NCBI RefSeq assembly: GCF_025165815.1
Contig: NZ_JAFFZE010000012.1
Location: 186,001-250,000 of the forward strand
DNA: 64,000 nucleotides
Source of the DNA: Actinophytocola gossypii
GTDB taxonomy: Bacteria > Actinomycetota > Actinomycetes > Mycobacteriales > Pseudonocardiaceae
Direction of reading: 5' to 3'
The translations under genes were made by a program, and so were the position numbers. Below are positions 42,177 to 50,623 of the stretch, in pieces. Numbering within the stretch: position 1 is the first letter of the stretch; every line of letters begins with the position of its first letter. Below the pieces are notes generated by a model. The model was given only the letters and a program-made list of their open reading frames with translations, was not told the DNA's origin and made no database searches.

Positions 42177-43481
42177 TCAGCGGAACAGGTGGGCGGGGAC
42201 CGCGTCGGCCAGCATCCGGTAGCCGGTGGGGTTGAGGTGCAGGTGGTCGCCGTCGTCGGCGGCCGGGAGCAGGCGGGTCGGGTCGGCCGGGTCGCGAACC
42301 GCGGCGTCGAAGTCGACGACCGCGTCGAAGCGGCCGCTGTGCCGGATCCAGTGGTTCACCGCCTGGCGGGCGGTCTCCCCGTGGCCGCCCGGGTCGTCGT
42401 AGGCGGTGTTGCCGCCGAACGGCAGGAGGGTGGCGCCGTAGACCCGGATCCCCTTGGCGTGCGCGCGGACCACGATCTGGTCGAAGGCGGCGATGAGGTC
42501 GTCGGCGACCTGTTTCCGCGCCGCCTCGGTCGGCTCGGCGGTGCCGATGTCGTTGACGCCCTCGAAGACGAGCAGCCAGCGGACGCCGCTCTGCGCGAGG
42601 ACGTCCCGGTCGAGCCGGGCGAGCGCGTTGGGCCCGAGCCCGTCCCGCAGCACCCGGTTGCCGCCAGCGGCCTGGTTCAGCACGGCGACGTGGTCGGTGC
42701 GGTGGTGGCCCTGGAGCCGGTCGAAGAGCTGGTCGGGCCAGCGGTCGTTGCCGTTCGTGGTGGAGCCGCGGCCGTCGGTCAGCGAGTCGCCGAGCATCAC
42801 CACGCCCGCCGTGCGCCGGTCGGCCAGAACCTCGACCCCGCTGAGGAAGTACCAGTGATCGGTCGGCGTGGCGCCCGGAAGTTCGGCGTCGTCGACGCGG
42901 TTCCCGGTGATCAGGTGCGAGGTGGTGCGCGAGCCGGGGTGCGAGGTGACGTCGAGCGAGTCCTGCCCGTCGGCGAGGTAGGTGGTGACGGTGAGGTTGG
43001 TGCCCGGCCGGAGCCGGAAGCCGAGCGGATCGGACACCACCTGCGCGCCGACCGGGACGACGAAGGACCGTTTCCCGCTGAAGGTGACCGTCCGCGAGGT
43101 GCCCGGCTCGATCGCGCTGACGCCTGCGCGCCCGGCCGCCGGCAACGCCACGGAGACGGCGGTGATCGGCAGCTCCGCGCCGCCGAAGGCGTTGGAGAAG
43201 CGCAACCGCATCCGGTCCCCGCCGACCGTGACCCGGACGGTCTGCCGCAGCGTACTGTCGTCCAACACCCCGTCCGTGCCCGTGAACGGCGCCGGCGGCA
43301 TGTTGTGCGGCTCGGTGAGCTGCGGCATCGAGACCCAGGTGTTGACCCAGTGTTCGCCGCCTCCCCGGTACCCCGGCCGGTGCCCGTCCCGTTGGCTCCC
43401 GAGCAGGAACAGCCCGGCGACCAACGCGACGGTCAACGCCACGATGCCGGCCACGTTGAGGATCGACGTTCTTCTGCCCAT
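42177..43481 (-). CDS. Membrane-anchored SGNH/GDSL hydrolase
   Basis: About 434 residues. An N-terminal transmembrane anchor or uncleaved signal (ILNVAGIVALTVALVAGLFLLG) is followed by a beta-rich region and then the GDSL hydrolase. Block I is VVMLGDSLTDGRGS near 235, block III EGVNDIGT, and the catalytic DGDHLHLNP lies near the C-terminus. It is likely an extracellular esterase or lipase of the actinobacterial 'SGNH/GDSL hydrolase, AXE-like' type. ATG 43481 is chosen; the frame is open to 43490. The substrate is unknown. Confidence 0.9.
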   Translation of the reverse strand: MGRRTSILNVAGIVALTVALVAGLFLLGSQRDGHRPGYRGGGEHWVNTWVSMPQLTEPHNMPPAPFTGTDGVLDDSTLRQTVRVTVGGDRMRLRFSNAFGGAELPITAVSVALPAAGRAGVSAIEPGTSRTVTFSGKRSFVVPVGAQVVSDPLGFRLRPGTNLTVTTYLADGQDSLDVTSHPGSRTTSHLITGNRVDDAELPGATPTDHWYFLSGVEVLADRRTAGVVMLGDSLTDGRGSTTNGNDRWPDQLFDRLQGHHRTDHVAVLNQAAGGNRVLRDGLGPNALARLDRDVLAQSGVRWLLVFEGVNDIGTAEPTEAARKQVADDLIAAFDQIVVRAHAKGIRVYGATLLPFGGNTAYDDPGGHGETARQAVNHWIRHSGRFDAVVDFDAAVRDPADPTRLLPAADDGDHLHLNPTGYRMLADAVPAHLFR

Positions 43482-43620
43482 ACCCACCACCCTGTGAGTC
43501 TCCGATAGTTTCGGAGATATGGCTCGCGACTTTCACAAGTTAGAGCCAGGTATGGGACTGGGTCAAGAAAGGATATGTCCGAAGCCTCGGTGCGTACTTT
43601 CCGAAAATTTCCGAACCCGC

Positions 43621-43963
43621 TCAGTGCACACGGGCGCCCGTGGTGGCGGTGAAGCGGAACTCGATGGTGACCGGGAGATCGGCGAGGTCGAGGGCCTGGC
43701 GGAGGCGGGGCAGGCCGTGCTCGTCGGGGTGGGTGCGGAGGTCGGCGAGGTCGGCGTCCTGTTCCACGGCGATCACCAGGGCCAGGGCAGGGTCGTCCTG
43801 GTCGCCGGTGAGGTGGCGTGGGCGTTGTGGAACACCGGGGTAGGTCCGGAGTTCGGCGGTGAACGGTGCGGCCGTGGTCGGGGTTCGTCTCCAGGCGCCA
43901 CGTCCGGGTCTTCGGGCGGCGGGCCAGCTGGGCGAACAGCCAGCGCAACGCCAACAACCCCAC
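43621..43963 (-). pseudogene. Frameshifted gene in the fluoride operon
   Basis: GTG 43963 lies 31 bp beyond the crcB stop and follows GGGAAGG. The first frame reads GLLALRWLFAQLARRP and then KTRTWRLETNPDHGRT, up to about 43870. From there normal codon usage shifts to another frame (FTAELRTYPGVPQRPRHL ... IEFRFTATTGARVH, stop at 43621). One extra base in the G/T-rich stretch GCACCGTTCACC would explain it. The joined protein would be about 114 residues with an N-terminal hydrophobic start and no known domain. A sequencing error is equally possible. Confidence 0.55.
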
Positions 43964-43993
43964 GACGACGGCGTTGCCTTCCCGACCGGGGTT

Positions 43994-44362
43994 TCAGCCC
44001 ACCAGCGCCCGCGCGGCCGCGAACCCGAGCGCCGCCGCACCGAGCCCGGCGACGACGCTGAGCACGACGTAGCCGACCGCGTGCCGCCGGGCGCCCCGCT
44101 CGACCAGCCGCACGGTCTCGTAGCCGAACGTGCTGTAGGTGGTCAGCGCCCCGCAGAAGCCGGTGCCGACCAACGCGCACACCGGTCCGGGGAGCACGCT
44201 GCCCGCACCGGCGAGCGCGCCGAGCACCAGACTGCCCACGACGTTCACCGCGAACGTGCCCCACGGCACGAGACCGCGATGACGCGCCTGAACCGCCCGA
44301 TCGACCAGATACCGCAGCGGCGCCCCCACCGCGGCCCCGAGGACGACGAGCAGCGCGGTCAC
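43994..44362 (-). CDS. crcB: CrcB/Fluc fluoride channel, copy 1
   Basis: A 122-residue four-helix membrane protein: GAAVGAPLRYLVDR (the Gly-Arg start motif), WGTFAVNVVGSLVLG (conserved Asn) and GALTTYSTFGYETV (Phe-box region). Two CrcB subunits assemble as an antiparallel dimer that expels fluoride. GTG 44362 overlaps the stop of the micro-ORF. It is co-transcribed with copy 2 behind a fluoride riboswitch. Confidence 0.93.
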   Translation of the reverse strand: MTALLVVLGAAVGAPLRYLVDRAVQARHRGLVPWGTFAVNVVGSLVLGALAGAGSVLPGPVCALVGTGFCGALTTYSTFGYETVRLVERGARRHAVGYVVLSVVAGLGAAALGFAAARALVG

Positions 44363-44442
44363 GACAGCCGCCCCACCGCCGCGCGGGTCACCCGGATCCC
44401 GCCGCCCACCGCGGCGCGACCGACCACCAGCGACGCGGTCAC
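44359..44442 (-). CDS. 27-aa micro-ORF, crcB relic
   Basis: The frame starts with GTG overlapping the stop of copy 2 (GTGA) and ends with TGA overlapping the start of copy 1 (GTGA). It reads VTASLVVGRAAVG, like the beginning of copy 1 (VTALLVVLGAAVG), and then GIRVTRAAVG, like the end of copy 2 (GIRVTRAVTG). It looks like the two ends of a crcB gene with the middle deleted, or a tandem 80-bp duplication. It probably has no channel function but keeps translational coupling. Confidence 0.5.
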   Translation of the reverse strand: MTASLVVGRAAVGGGIRVTRAAVGRLS

Positions 44443-44480
44443 AACCGCACCCCCGTCACCGCGCGGGTCACCCGGATCCC
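44381..44480. repeat. 20-bp direct repeat, 80-bp spacing
   Basis: GCGCGGGTCACCCGGATCCC occurs at 44381-44400 and again at 44461-44480. Flanks are also similar (GCGGTCAC at about 44355 and 44435). It marks an 80-bp imperfect tandem duplication between the crcB genes. Confidence 0.85.
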
Positions 44481-44852
44481 GGCGACCACCGCGAGCAGCG
44501 CCGCGACCAGCGTGCCGGCCAGGTAGCCGAACGCGAGGGCGGCCGCACCCGTACGGAACAGGGCGTCGACCTCCGCGGCATAGGTGGAGAACGTCGTGAA
44601 GCCGCCGAGGACGCCGGTGCCGAGGAACGGGCGAACCAGCCGGTGCGGCGTCCGGACCTCGGTGACCAGGACCATCAGCACGCCGATGAGCAGGCAGCCG
44701 AGTACGTTGACGGCGAACGTGGCCCAGGGGAACCCGCCAGGCAGCAGCACGGCCAGCCCGTACCTGGCCAGCGCGCCGAGCCCACCCCCGACCGCGACCA
44801 CACCGATTACCGGGACGCGGACGCCGACATCCGGGTCGATCGGGTCCGGCAC
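44439..44852 (-). CDS. crcB: CrcB/Fluc fluoride channel, copy 2
   Basis: A 137-residue CrcB protein: GGGLGALARYGLA, WATFAVNVLGCLLIG and GGFTTFSTYAAEVD, with an N-terminal Asp/Pro-rich extension (PDPIDPDV). The start is GTG 44852, which has GGAG upstream. The two unlike crcB genes probably form a heterodimeric channel, as in other actinobacteria and Gram-positive bacteria with tandem copies. The riboswitch lies 30 bp upstream. Confidence 0.92.
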   Translation of the reverse strand: MPDPIDPDVGVRVPVIGVVAVGGGLGALARYGLAVLLPGGFPWATFAVNVLGCLLIGVLMVLVTEVRTPHRLVRPFLGTGVLGGFTTFSTYAAEVDALFRTGAAALAFGYLAGTLVAALLAVVAGIRVTRAVTGVRL

Positions 44853-44881
44853 GGGCACACTCCTACTCTCCACGTCGGAAA

Positions 44882-44946
44882 GTAGGGACCGTTGGCGGCG
44901 TCGCCGCGGTTGTCCGGTCTGGCCGGAGCGGCGAGCCCCACCGCCG
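44882..44946 (-). ncRNA. Fluoride riboswitch (crcB motif)
   Basis: On the minus strand the RNA opens with CGGCGGUGGGGCUCGCCG: stem CGGCG/CGCCG with the loop GGGGCU. It continues with AACCGC and a GCGGC/GCCGC hairpin, and closes with GGUCCCUAC. The loop GGGGCU can pair with GGUCCC (G-C, G-C, G-C, G-U, C-G, U-G) to form the diagnostic pseudoknot. These parts and their order are those of the crcB motif, and both crcB genes follow. A few conserved loop bases differ (GCCAACGG for the usual GCUGAUGG), so confidence is not complete. Confidence 0.8.
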
Positions 44947-45041
44947 CTGTCGCCGACGATAGCAGGCACCGTCCGGCGGCTTCGTACACTGAGGCCCGTG
45001 ACCGGCCGGCGATCCGCGGATGACCGACCCGGTTACTCCGG

Positions 45042-45530
45042 GTGGACACCGTGGTGGCCGAGCGGGACGTGCTGGTGGTGGCCAGGACGCCGGTCGCCCT
45101 GAACCGGCTCCTCGACGTGCTCCCCGCGCTCTCCGGCGACCCCCGCGTCCGGCTCGTGTTCACCGTCGACCCCGGCTCGCGGTTCTCCGCCGGCCTGCCC
45201 GACCGGCTCGCCGGCGCGGGGGCCCGCCTGCTCGGCTGGGACGAGGCGTTCCGCCACCGCTTCGACCTGGCCATCGCCGCCAGCGACAACGGTGACCTGC
45301 ACCGGCTGCGGGCACCGCTCGTACTCCTCCCGCACGGCGTCGGCTACCAGCGTTACGCCCCGCGCGAGCCGGGGGCGATCTCCGGGCTGCGGCGTTCGAC
45401 CCTCGTGCACGGCGACCGCGTCGTGCCGAGCACGCTGGTGCTCGCCCATCCCGGCCAGCTCGACACCGTGCGCGCCGTCGAACCCCGGCTCGTGCCCCGC
45501 GCGGCCGTCGCCGGCGACCCCTGCCTGGAC
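45042..45530 (+). pseudogene. Truncated GT-B-like glycosyltransferase/CDP-glycerol-transferase-related gene
   Basis: Start GTG 45042 gives an N-terminal Rossmann-like half: RDVLVVARTPVALNRLLDVL, RVRLVFTVDPGSRFSAGLP and LVLLPHGVGYQRYA (a GT-B HGVG loop). At AGDPCLD (about 45527) it stops resembling a protein: the following residues are antisense to the NB-ARC gene. A complete homologue should carry a second Rossmann half of about 200 residues. The frame continues to 45854 but that part is not plausible. Confidence 0.6.
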
Positions 45531-46649
45531 AGCGCGAACAGCGCCTCGAACAGCCGGCACACCTCCGCGCGCCAGCCCGCGCCGGCCGCCGCGCGCAGCA
45601 CCGCCAGCAGGTTGGCGTGCTCGCGGTCCAGCCAGTCCAGCCCGGCCGCCGCCGGCACCGCGTCACCGACGGCGAGCCCGTCCGGGTCCGCGACCCACAG
45701 CCGTCCGGGGTCGATCGCCACGTCGGCGGTCATCGCGCCGAACAGCCACCAGCGGACCGCGCGGCGCAGCAGCGACCCGCGCCGGTCGTCCTCGGCGTCC
45801 TCCTCGGCCGCGCGGTGGGCCGCGTGCCGGCGCACCATCCGGTGCAGCCGGTAGGTGTCCTCGCCGTCCTCCTCGACCAGACCCGCCTGGCACAGCTCGT
45901 CCAGCTCGTCCCGCACCGCGCCGACCGGCCGCCCGGTCATCGCCGCCAGCACCTCCGGTCCGAAGTGGACGAAGTGCACGCCGCCGAGCACGCCGAGCGC
46001 CCGGTACAGCCCGCGCAGCGGCTCGGCCAGATCCGCGTGCACCACGTCGAACATGGCGAACAGTCGCGCGTCGACCTGGCTCGCCCCGGCCGCGGCGTCC
46101 CGCAGCTCCTCGACCAGCCGTCGAATCGTCCACTTCGGATGGGAGGCGAGCCGTGCACCGGCCACCCGGATCGCGAGCGGCAGCCCCTCGTAGGCGTCCA
46201 CCAGTTCGGCCGCCGCGGCGGGGTCGGCGTCCACCCGGGCGGCACCGCAGATCCCGGCGAGCAGCCGCACCCCGTCGGCCGTGGGCAGCGGGCGCAGCGC
46301 GACGTCGACCGCGCCGTCCACGTACAGCTCCTCCAGCGCGCGGTTCCCCGCGACCAGCACCATTCTCGCCGGCGAGTTCGGCAGCAGGGCGGTGACCTGC
46401 GCGCACCGCCACCACCGCCGGCCTGAAGGTCCGCCCCGCCCACCCGTCGGCGAGTCCGCGCAGCAACGTGATCTGCTCCTCCCGGTCGGTGAAGACCCCG
46501 GGCGGGGGCGGCACCTGCGAAGGCACCACCGACGGCGGCTCGGGCGCGGCGAAGGTGACCGACCCGATCCATTGCGCCTGCACCACGTTGCCGGGCGACC
46601 CGGACGAGTCATTGCGCAACATTGCCCCATCCAGGGAACCATCGTTCAC
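45531..46649 (-). pseudogene. Decayed NB-ARC STAND regulator: P-loop and C-terminus lost
   Basis: The N-terminus (VNDGSLDGAMLRNDSSGSPGN, then VPPPPGVFTDREEQITLLRGL) is typical of actinobacterial NB-ARC/AfsR-like proteins up to RPAVVAVR. There the Walker A segment should follow, but the sequence jumps with a frame change (about 46402) to QVTALLPNSPARMVLVAGNRAL, just after the expected Walker B. The winged-helix part (LHRMVRRHAAHRA) and the start of the TPR domain (WLDREHANLLAVLRAA) remain, ending at LFEALFAL (45535). About 80 codons and the C-terminal half are missing. Confidence 0.75.
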
Positions 46650-46738
46650 AAAGGAATTGTGGTCAGCCTCGCACAGTTTGACGATCACTCGATCGGGTAG
46701 TCGATCCGCACCCGCACGCGCCGAGCCGAGGAGGTCAG

Positions 46739-49195
46739 ATGGTCGACAGGGACGGCATCGCGCAGCCATGGGGCAGCAGAACACCGTACGGTCCCGGCGA
46801 GCCGTGGCCGGTCCGGATCGACTCGCACCTGGCCGACGGGGTCGACGCGGCGGACGTCGACCGGTGGGTACCCACCGCGGCGGTGCTGCACTCCAACGGC
46901 GACGGCATGGAGCTGGCGGTCAAGGACGGCCGGATCGTCGGCGTGCGGGGCCGCGCCGAGGACCGGGTCAACCACGGGCGGCTCGACCCGAAGGACCTCT
47001 ACGGCTGGCAGGCCAACGCCTCCCCCGACCGGCTGACCACCCCACTGGTGCGTCGCGACGGGCGGCTCGTGGAGTCCACTTGGGACGAAGCGATGGGGCT
47101 GGTCGTCAAGCGCACCAAGGAACTTCTCGAAGAGCAGGGACCGTCCGCGATCGGGTTCCACACCAGCGGGCAGCTGTTCGCCGAGGAGTACTACACCCTC
47201 GCCGCGATCGGCCACGGCGCGCTGGGCACCAACCACATGGACGGCAACACCCGGCTGTGCACGGCCACCGCCGCCGCGGCGCTGAAGGAGACCTTCGGCT
47301 GCGACGGGCAGCCCGCCTCCTACACCGACATCGACCACGCCGACGCGATCGCGCTGTTCGGGCACAACATGGCCGAGACGCAGGCCGTGTTGTGGAGCCG
47401 GATCCTCGACCGGCTCGCCGGTCCGGAGCCGCCGGCGCTGCTGTGCGTCGACCCGCGCCGGACCCCGGTCGCCGAGGCGGCGACCGTGCACCTGGCCCCG
47501 CTGCCGGGCACGAACCTGGCGCTGATGAACGGCCTGCTGCACGAGGTCGTCGGCAACGGCTGGATCGACCAGGACTTCCTCGACCGCAACACCGTCGGCT
47601 ACCAGAAGCTGGCCTCGATGGTCGCCGACTACCCGCCGGAGCGCGTCGCCGAGATCTGCGGCGTCGGCGCGGACGAGATCCAGGCCGCCGCGCGCCTGGT
47701 CGGGCAGGCGAAGCGGCTGCTGTGCACGGTGCTGCAGGGCTTCTACCAGTCCCACCAGGCCTCCGCCGCGTCGGTGCAGGTGAACAACCTGGTGCTGGTC
47801 CGGGGCATGCTCGGCAAGCCGGGCTGTGGCGTGCTGCAGATGAACGGGCAGCCGACCGCGGAGAACACCCGCGAGTGCGGCGCGGACGGCGACCTCACCG
47901 GCTTCCGCAACTGGGCCAACGACTCGCACGTCGCCGAGCTCGCGGAGCTGTGGAACCTCGACCAGATCCAGATCCCGCACTACTCGCCGCCCACCCACCT
48001 GATGCAGATGCTGCGGTACCTGGAGAACGGGTCGATGCGGATGTGGTGGGTGTCGGCGACCAACCCGGCGGTCTCGCTGCCCGAGCTGTCCCGGGTCCGC
48101 TCGATCCTCACCCAGGACCGGGTGTTCCTGGTGGTCCAGGACTGCTACCTGACCGAGACCGCGGAGCTCGCCGACGTCGTGCTGCCCGCGGCCATGTGGG
48201 GTGAGAAGACCGGCACCTTCACCAACACCGACCGCACCGTGCACCTGTCGGAGAAGGCGGTCGACCCGCCCGGCGAGGCCCGCTCGGACCTGGAGATCCT
48301 GCTCGACTACGCCCGCCGGATGGACTTCCGCGACAAGGACGGCCAACCGTTCCCCTCCTGGAACGACCCGGAGTCGGCGTTCGAGGCGTGGAAGCGGGCC
48401 TCCGCCGGCCGGCCGTGCGACTACACCGGGCTGAGCTACGCCAAGCTCCGGGTGCACAACGGCGTGCAGTGGCCGTGCAACGAGGAGAACCCGGACGGCA
48501 CCGAGCGGCTCTACACCGACGGGAAGTTCTTCGCCGCCCCGGACTACTGCGAGAACTACGGCCGCGACCTGGTCACCGGCGCGCCGATGGAGCCGACCGA
48601 GTACCGGGCGATGAACCCCGACGGCAAGGCGATGCTCAAGGTGGCCGAGTACGTCCCACCGCACGAGCCGACCGGCGAGGACCACCCGTACGCGCTGATC
48701 ACCGGCCGCACGCTGTACCACTTCCACACCAGGACGAAGACCGGGCGCACGCCGCAGCTGCGGGACGCCGCCCCCGAGGTCTGGGTGGAGATGTCCTCGG
48801 CCGACGCCGAGCGGCACGGCATCGCCGAGGGCGACCTGGCCGAGGTCACCAGCCCGCGCGGCTCGGTCCGCGCGCGGGTGCGGATCAGCGGGATCCGCGA
48901 GGGTGTCCTGTTCCTGCCGTTCCACTACGGCTACTGGGACACCGACGACCCCACCGGCTCGGCCGGCGGCCGCGCGGCCAACGAGGTCACCGTCACCGAC
49001 TGGGATCCGGTGTCCAAGCAGCCGCTGTTCAAGACCTCGGCGGCCGCGGTCACCCGGGTCGAGACGGTGGCGGGCGCCGCGCCGGCACCGACCACCACGG
49101 CCTCCGCGCCGAACACGGCCGACGGCATCCCACCCACCGAGGGCGGGCCGGCCGCCCGTACCGAGGAGCACGCCACCGCTGGAGGGAACCGATGA
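46739..49195 (+). CDS. Molybdopterin oxidoreductase lacking the Fe-S cluster ligands
   Basis: An 818-residue MopB/DMSO-reductase-superfamily protein. The pterin-binding core shows TSGQLFAEEYYTLA, DGNTRLCTATAAAALKETFG, MNGQPTAENTRECGADGDL and the dinucleotide-binding domain ALITGRTLYHFHTRTKTGR at the C-terminus. In the N-terminal module the CxxCxxxC positions are A48, H51 and D55, and the fourth ligand (GRLCPKG in homologues) is D83, so no [4Fe-4S] cluster can form in the usual way. GAGGAGG precedes ATG 46739. The next gene overlaps by 4 bp. Substrate and electron partner are unknown. Confidence 0.88.
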   Translation: MVDRDGIAQPWGSRTPYGPGEPWPVRIDSHLADGVDAADVDRWVPTAAVLHSNGDGMELAVKDGRIVGVRGRAEDRVNHGRLDPKDLYGWQANASPDRLTTPLVRRDGRLVESTWDEAMGLVVKRTKELLEEQGPSAIGFHTSGQLFAEEYYTLAAIGHGALGTNHMDGNTRLCTATAAAALKETFGCDGQPASYTDIDHADAIALFGHNMAETQAVLWSRILDRLAGPEPPALLCVDPRRTPVAEAATVHLAPLPGTNLALMNGLLHEVVGNGWIDQDFLDRNTVGYQKLASMVADYPPERVAEICGVGADEIQAAARLVGQAKRLLCTVLQGFYQSHQASAASVQVNNLVLVRGMLGKPGCGVLQMNGQPTAENTRECGADGDLTGFRNWANDSHVAELAELWNLDQIQIPHYSPPTHLMQMLRYLENGSMRMWWVSATNPAVSLPELSRVRSILTQDRVFLVVQDCYLTETAELADVVLPAAMWGEKTGTFTNTDRTVHLSEKAVDPPGEARSDLEILLDYARRMDFRDKDGQPFPSWNDPESAFEAWKRASAGRPCDYTGLSYAKLRVHNGVQWPCNEENPDGTERLYTDGKFFAAPDYCENYGRDLVTGAPMEPTEYRAMNPDGKAMLKVAEYVPPHEPTGEDHPYALITGRTLYHFHTRTKTGRTPQLRDAAPEVWVEMSSADAERHGIAEGDLAEVTSPRGSVRARVRISGIREGVLFLPFHYGYWDTDDPTGSAGGRAANEVTVTDWDPVSKQPLFKTSAAAVTRVETVAGAAPAPTTTASAPNTADGIPPTEGGPAARTEEHATAGGNR

Positions 49196-49674
49196 AGCTC
49201 GACCTCGCGCTGCGCGAGCTGCACCGCTCGGAGAAGTCGCTGGCCCGCGACCTGCTGAAGATGTCCGACCGGCACAAGGTCGAGCACGAGGTCCACCACG
49301 TGGCCCGCGACCTCGCCGGCTGGTCCGCCCGGCACCTGCACGAGCTGGCGACGATCGGGCGGGAGTACGGGCTGCGGCTCGACGACGACCCGCCGAGCGA
49401 CACCGGCCCGCTGCACACCCTGCGCGGCAAGGTCAGCGAGCTGTCCGGCCGGCGCGCCGAGCCGGGCCTGCTGCTGCTCGCCGACCTGCGCCGGCTGCAC
49501 CGCAAGGCGGCGGGCGTCTCCCTGGACTGGGAGCTGCTCGCGCAGGGCGCCCAGGGCGTCAAGGACGAGAACCTGCTCGAACTGGCCCAGCGCTGTCACC
49601 CGCAGACGCTGCGCCAGCTCAAGTGGGCCAACGCCATGCTCAAGACCCTGTCCCCGCAGGTCCTGGCCAGTTAG
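49192..49674 (+). CDS. Helical partner protein of the molybdopterin oxidoreductase
   Basis: A 160-residue soluble, mainly helical protein starting KLDLALRELHRSEKSLARDLL and with several His (DRHKVEHEVHHVARDLAGWSARHLH). The pattern resembles a ferritin- or hemerythrin-like helical bundle but no metal motif is certain. GGAGGG precedes ATG 49192, which overlaps the oxidoreductase stop (ATGA), so they are coupled and probably act together. No Pfam name is offered. Confidence 0.75.
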   Translation: MKLDLALRELHRSEKSLARDLLKMSDRHKVEHEVHHVARDLAGWSARHLHELATIGREYGLRLDDDPPSDTGPLHTLRGKVSELSGRRAEPGLLLLADLRRLHRKAAGVSLDWELLAQGAQGVKDENLLELAQRCHPQTLRQLKWANAMLKTLSPQVLAS

Positions 49675-50513
49675 GGCTTGCGGCCGACGGCCGCCACGAT
49701 GCACTGGCCGGCGTCGCTGAGCGGGGTCAGCGACGGGCCGTCCGGCCACCACTCGTCGCAGGGCACGAGCCGGCCCGGCTCGGTGGAGCCGTTGGGCGCG
49801 ACCAGTTCCAGGCCGTCCAGCATGGCCATGATCTCCGGGTGGGTGCGGAACCGGCCGGCGCCGAACGGGCCGTTGACCAGGATGTCCTCGATCTTCTTGG
49901 CGACCCGGGTCAGCTCGGGGACCTCGGGGTCGTAGAAGTGGGAGAACACCACGTAGCTGCCGGACGCGATCCGGTCGATGTACTCGCGCATCAGCGCGGC
50001 GCCGTCGCCCTCGTAGTGGTGCACGGTGCCGACGTGCAGCAGCACCATCGGCCTGGCGAAGTCGAGGTGAGTGCGGACGACCTCGTCCTCGAACACCTGG
50101 TCCGGCTCGTAGATGTCGGCGCCGACCATCCGCACGTAGTCGTTCTCCACCAGCAGCGCGCGGCCGTGCGCGAGCACGACCGGGTCGTTGTCGACGTAGA
50201 CGACGCGGGCCTCGTCGTTGAACCGCTGCACGATCTGGTGGGTGTTCTCGGCGGTCGGTAAACCGGAGCCGCAGTCGAGGAACTGGTCGATCTCGGTCTG
50301 GCGGGACAGGAACCGGCAGGCCCGGCTGAGGAACCCGCGGTTGCCCCTGGCGATGTCGACGGCCTCCGGGACCGCCGCGTTGATCGTCGCCATCACCTGG
50401 CGGTCGACCTCGTACATGTCCTTGCCGCCGAGGAACCCGCCGTACACGCGGGCGACACTCGGCCGGTTCGGATCGACTCCGACGGGGACCTGGCTCGGCG
50501 ATTTCGTTTCCAT
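49671..50513 (-). CDS. DUF574/Methyltransf_19 SAM-dependent methyltransferase
   Basis: A 280-residue protein: SVARVYGGFLGGKDMYEVDRQVM opens the family domain, QFLDCGSGLPTAENTHQIVQ is the SAM-binding motif I, and VVYVDNDPVVLAHGRALL is motif II with the acidic ribose-binding residues. This family is expanded in Streptomyces-like actinomycetes and its substrates are unknown. It converges with the oxidoreductase partner gene, sharing stop bases, and diverges from the terC gene. Confidence 0.92.
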   Translation of the reverse strand: METKSPSQVPVGVDPNRPSVARVYGGFLGGKDMYEVDRQVMATINAAVPEAVDIARGNRGFLSRACRFLSRQTEIDQFLDCGSGLPTAENTHQIVQRFNDEARVVYVDNDPVVLAHGRALLVENDYVRMVGADIYEPDQVFEDEVVRTHLDFARPMVLLHVGTVHHYEGDGAALMREYIDRIASGSYVVFSHFYDPEVPELTRVAKKIEDILVNGPFGAGRFRTHPEIMAMLDGLELVAPNGSTEPGRLVPCDEWWPDGPSLTPLSDAGQCIVAAVGRKP

Positions 50514-50623
50514 GTGCCCCTCACACCTCGCGCACGGACGGCTACCGGGACAGCGTACTCACCGCCGCCAGCACCTCCGTGCCCGCGTGGATTGTCCCGA
50601 TTGCCCCCGGTTACGCTCTCCGC

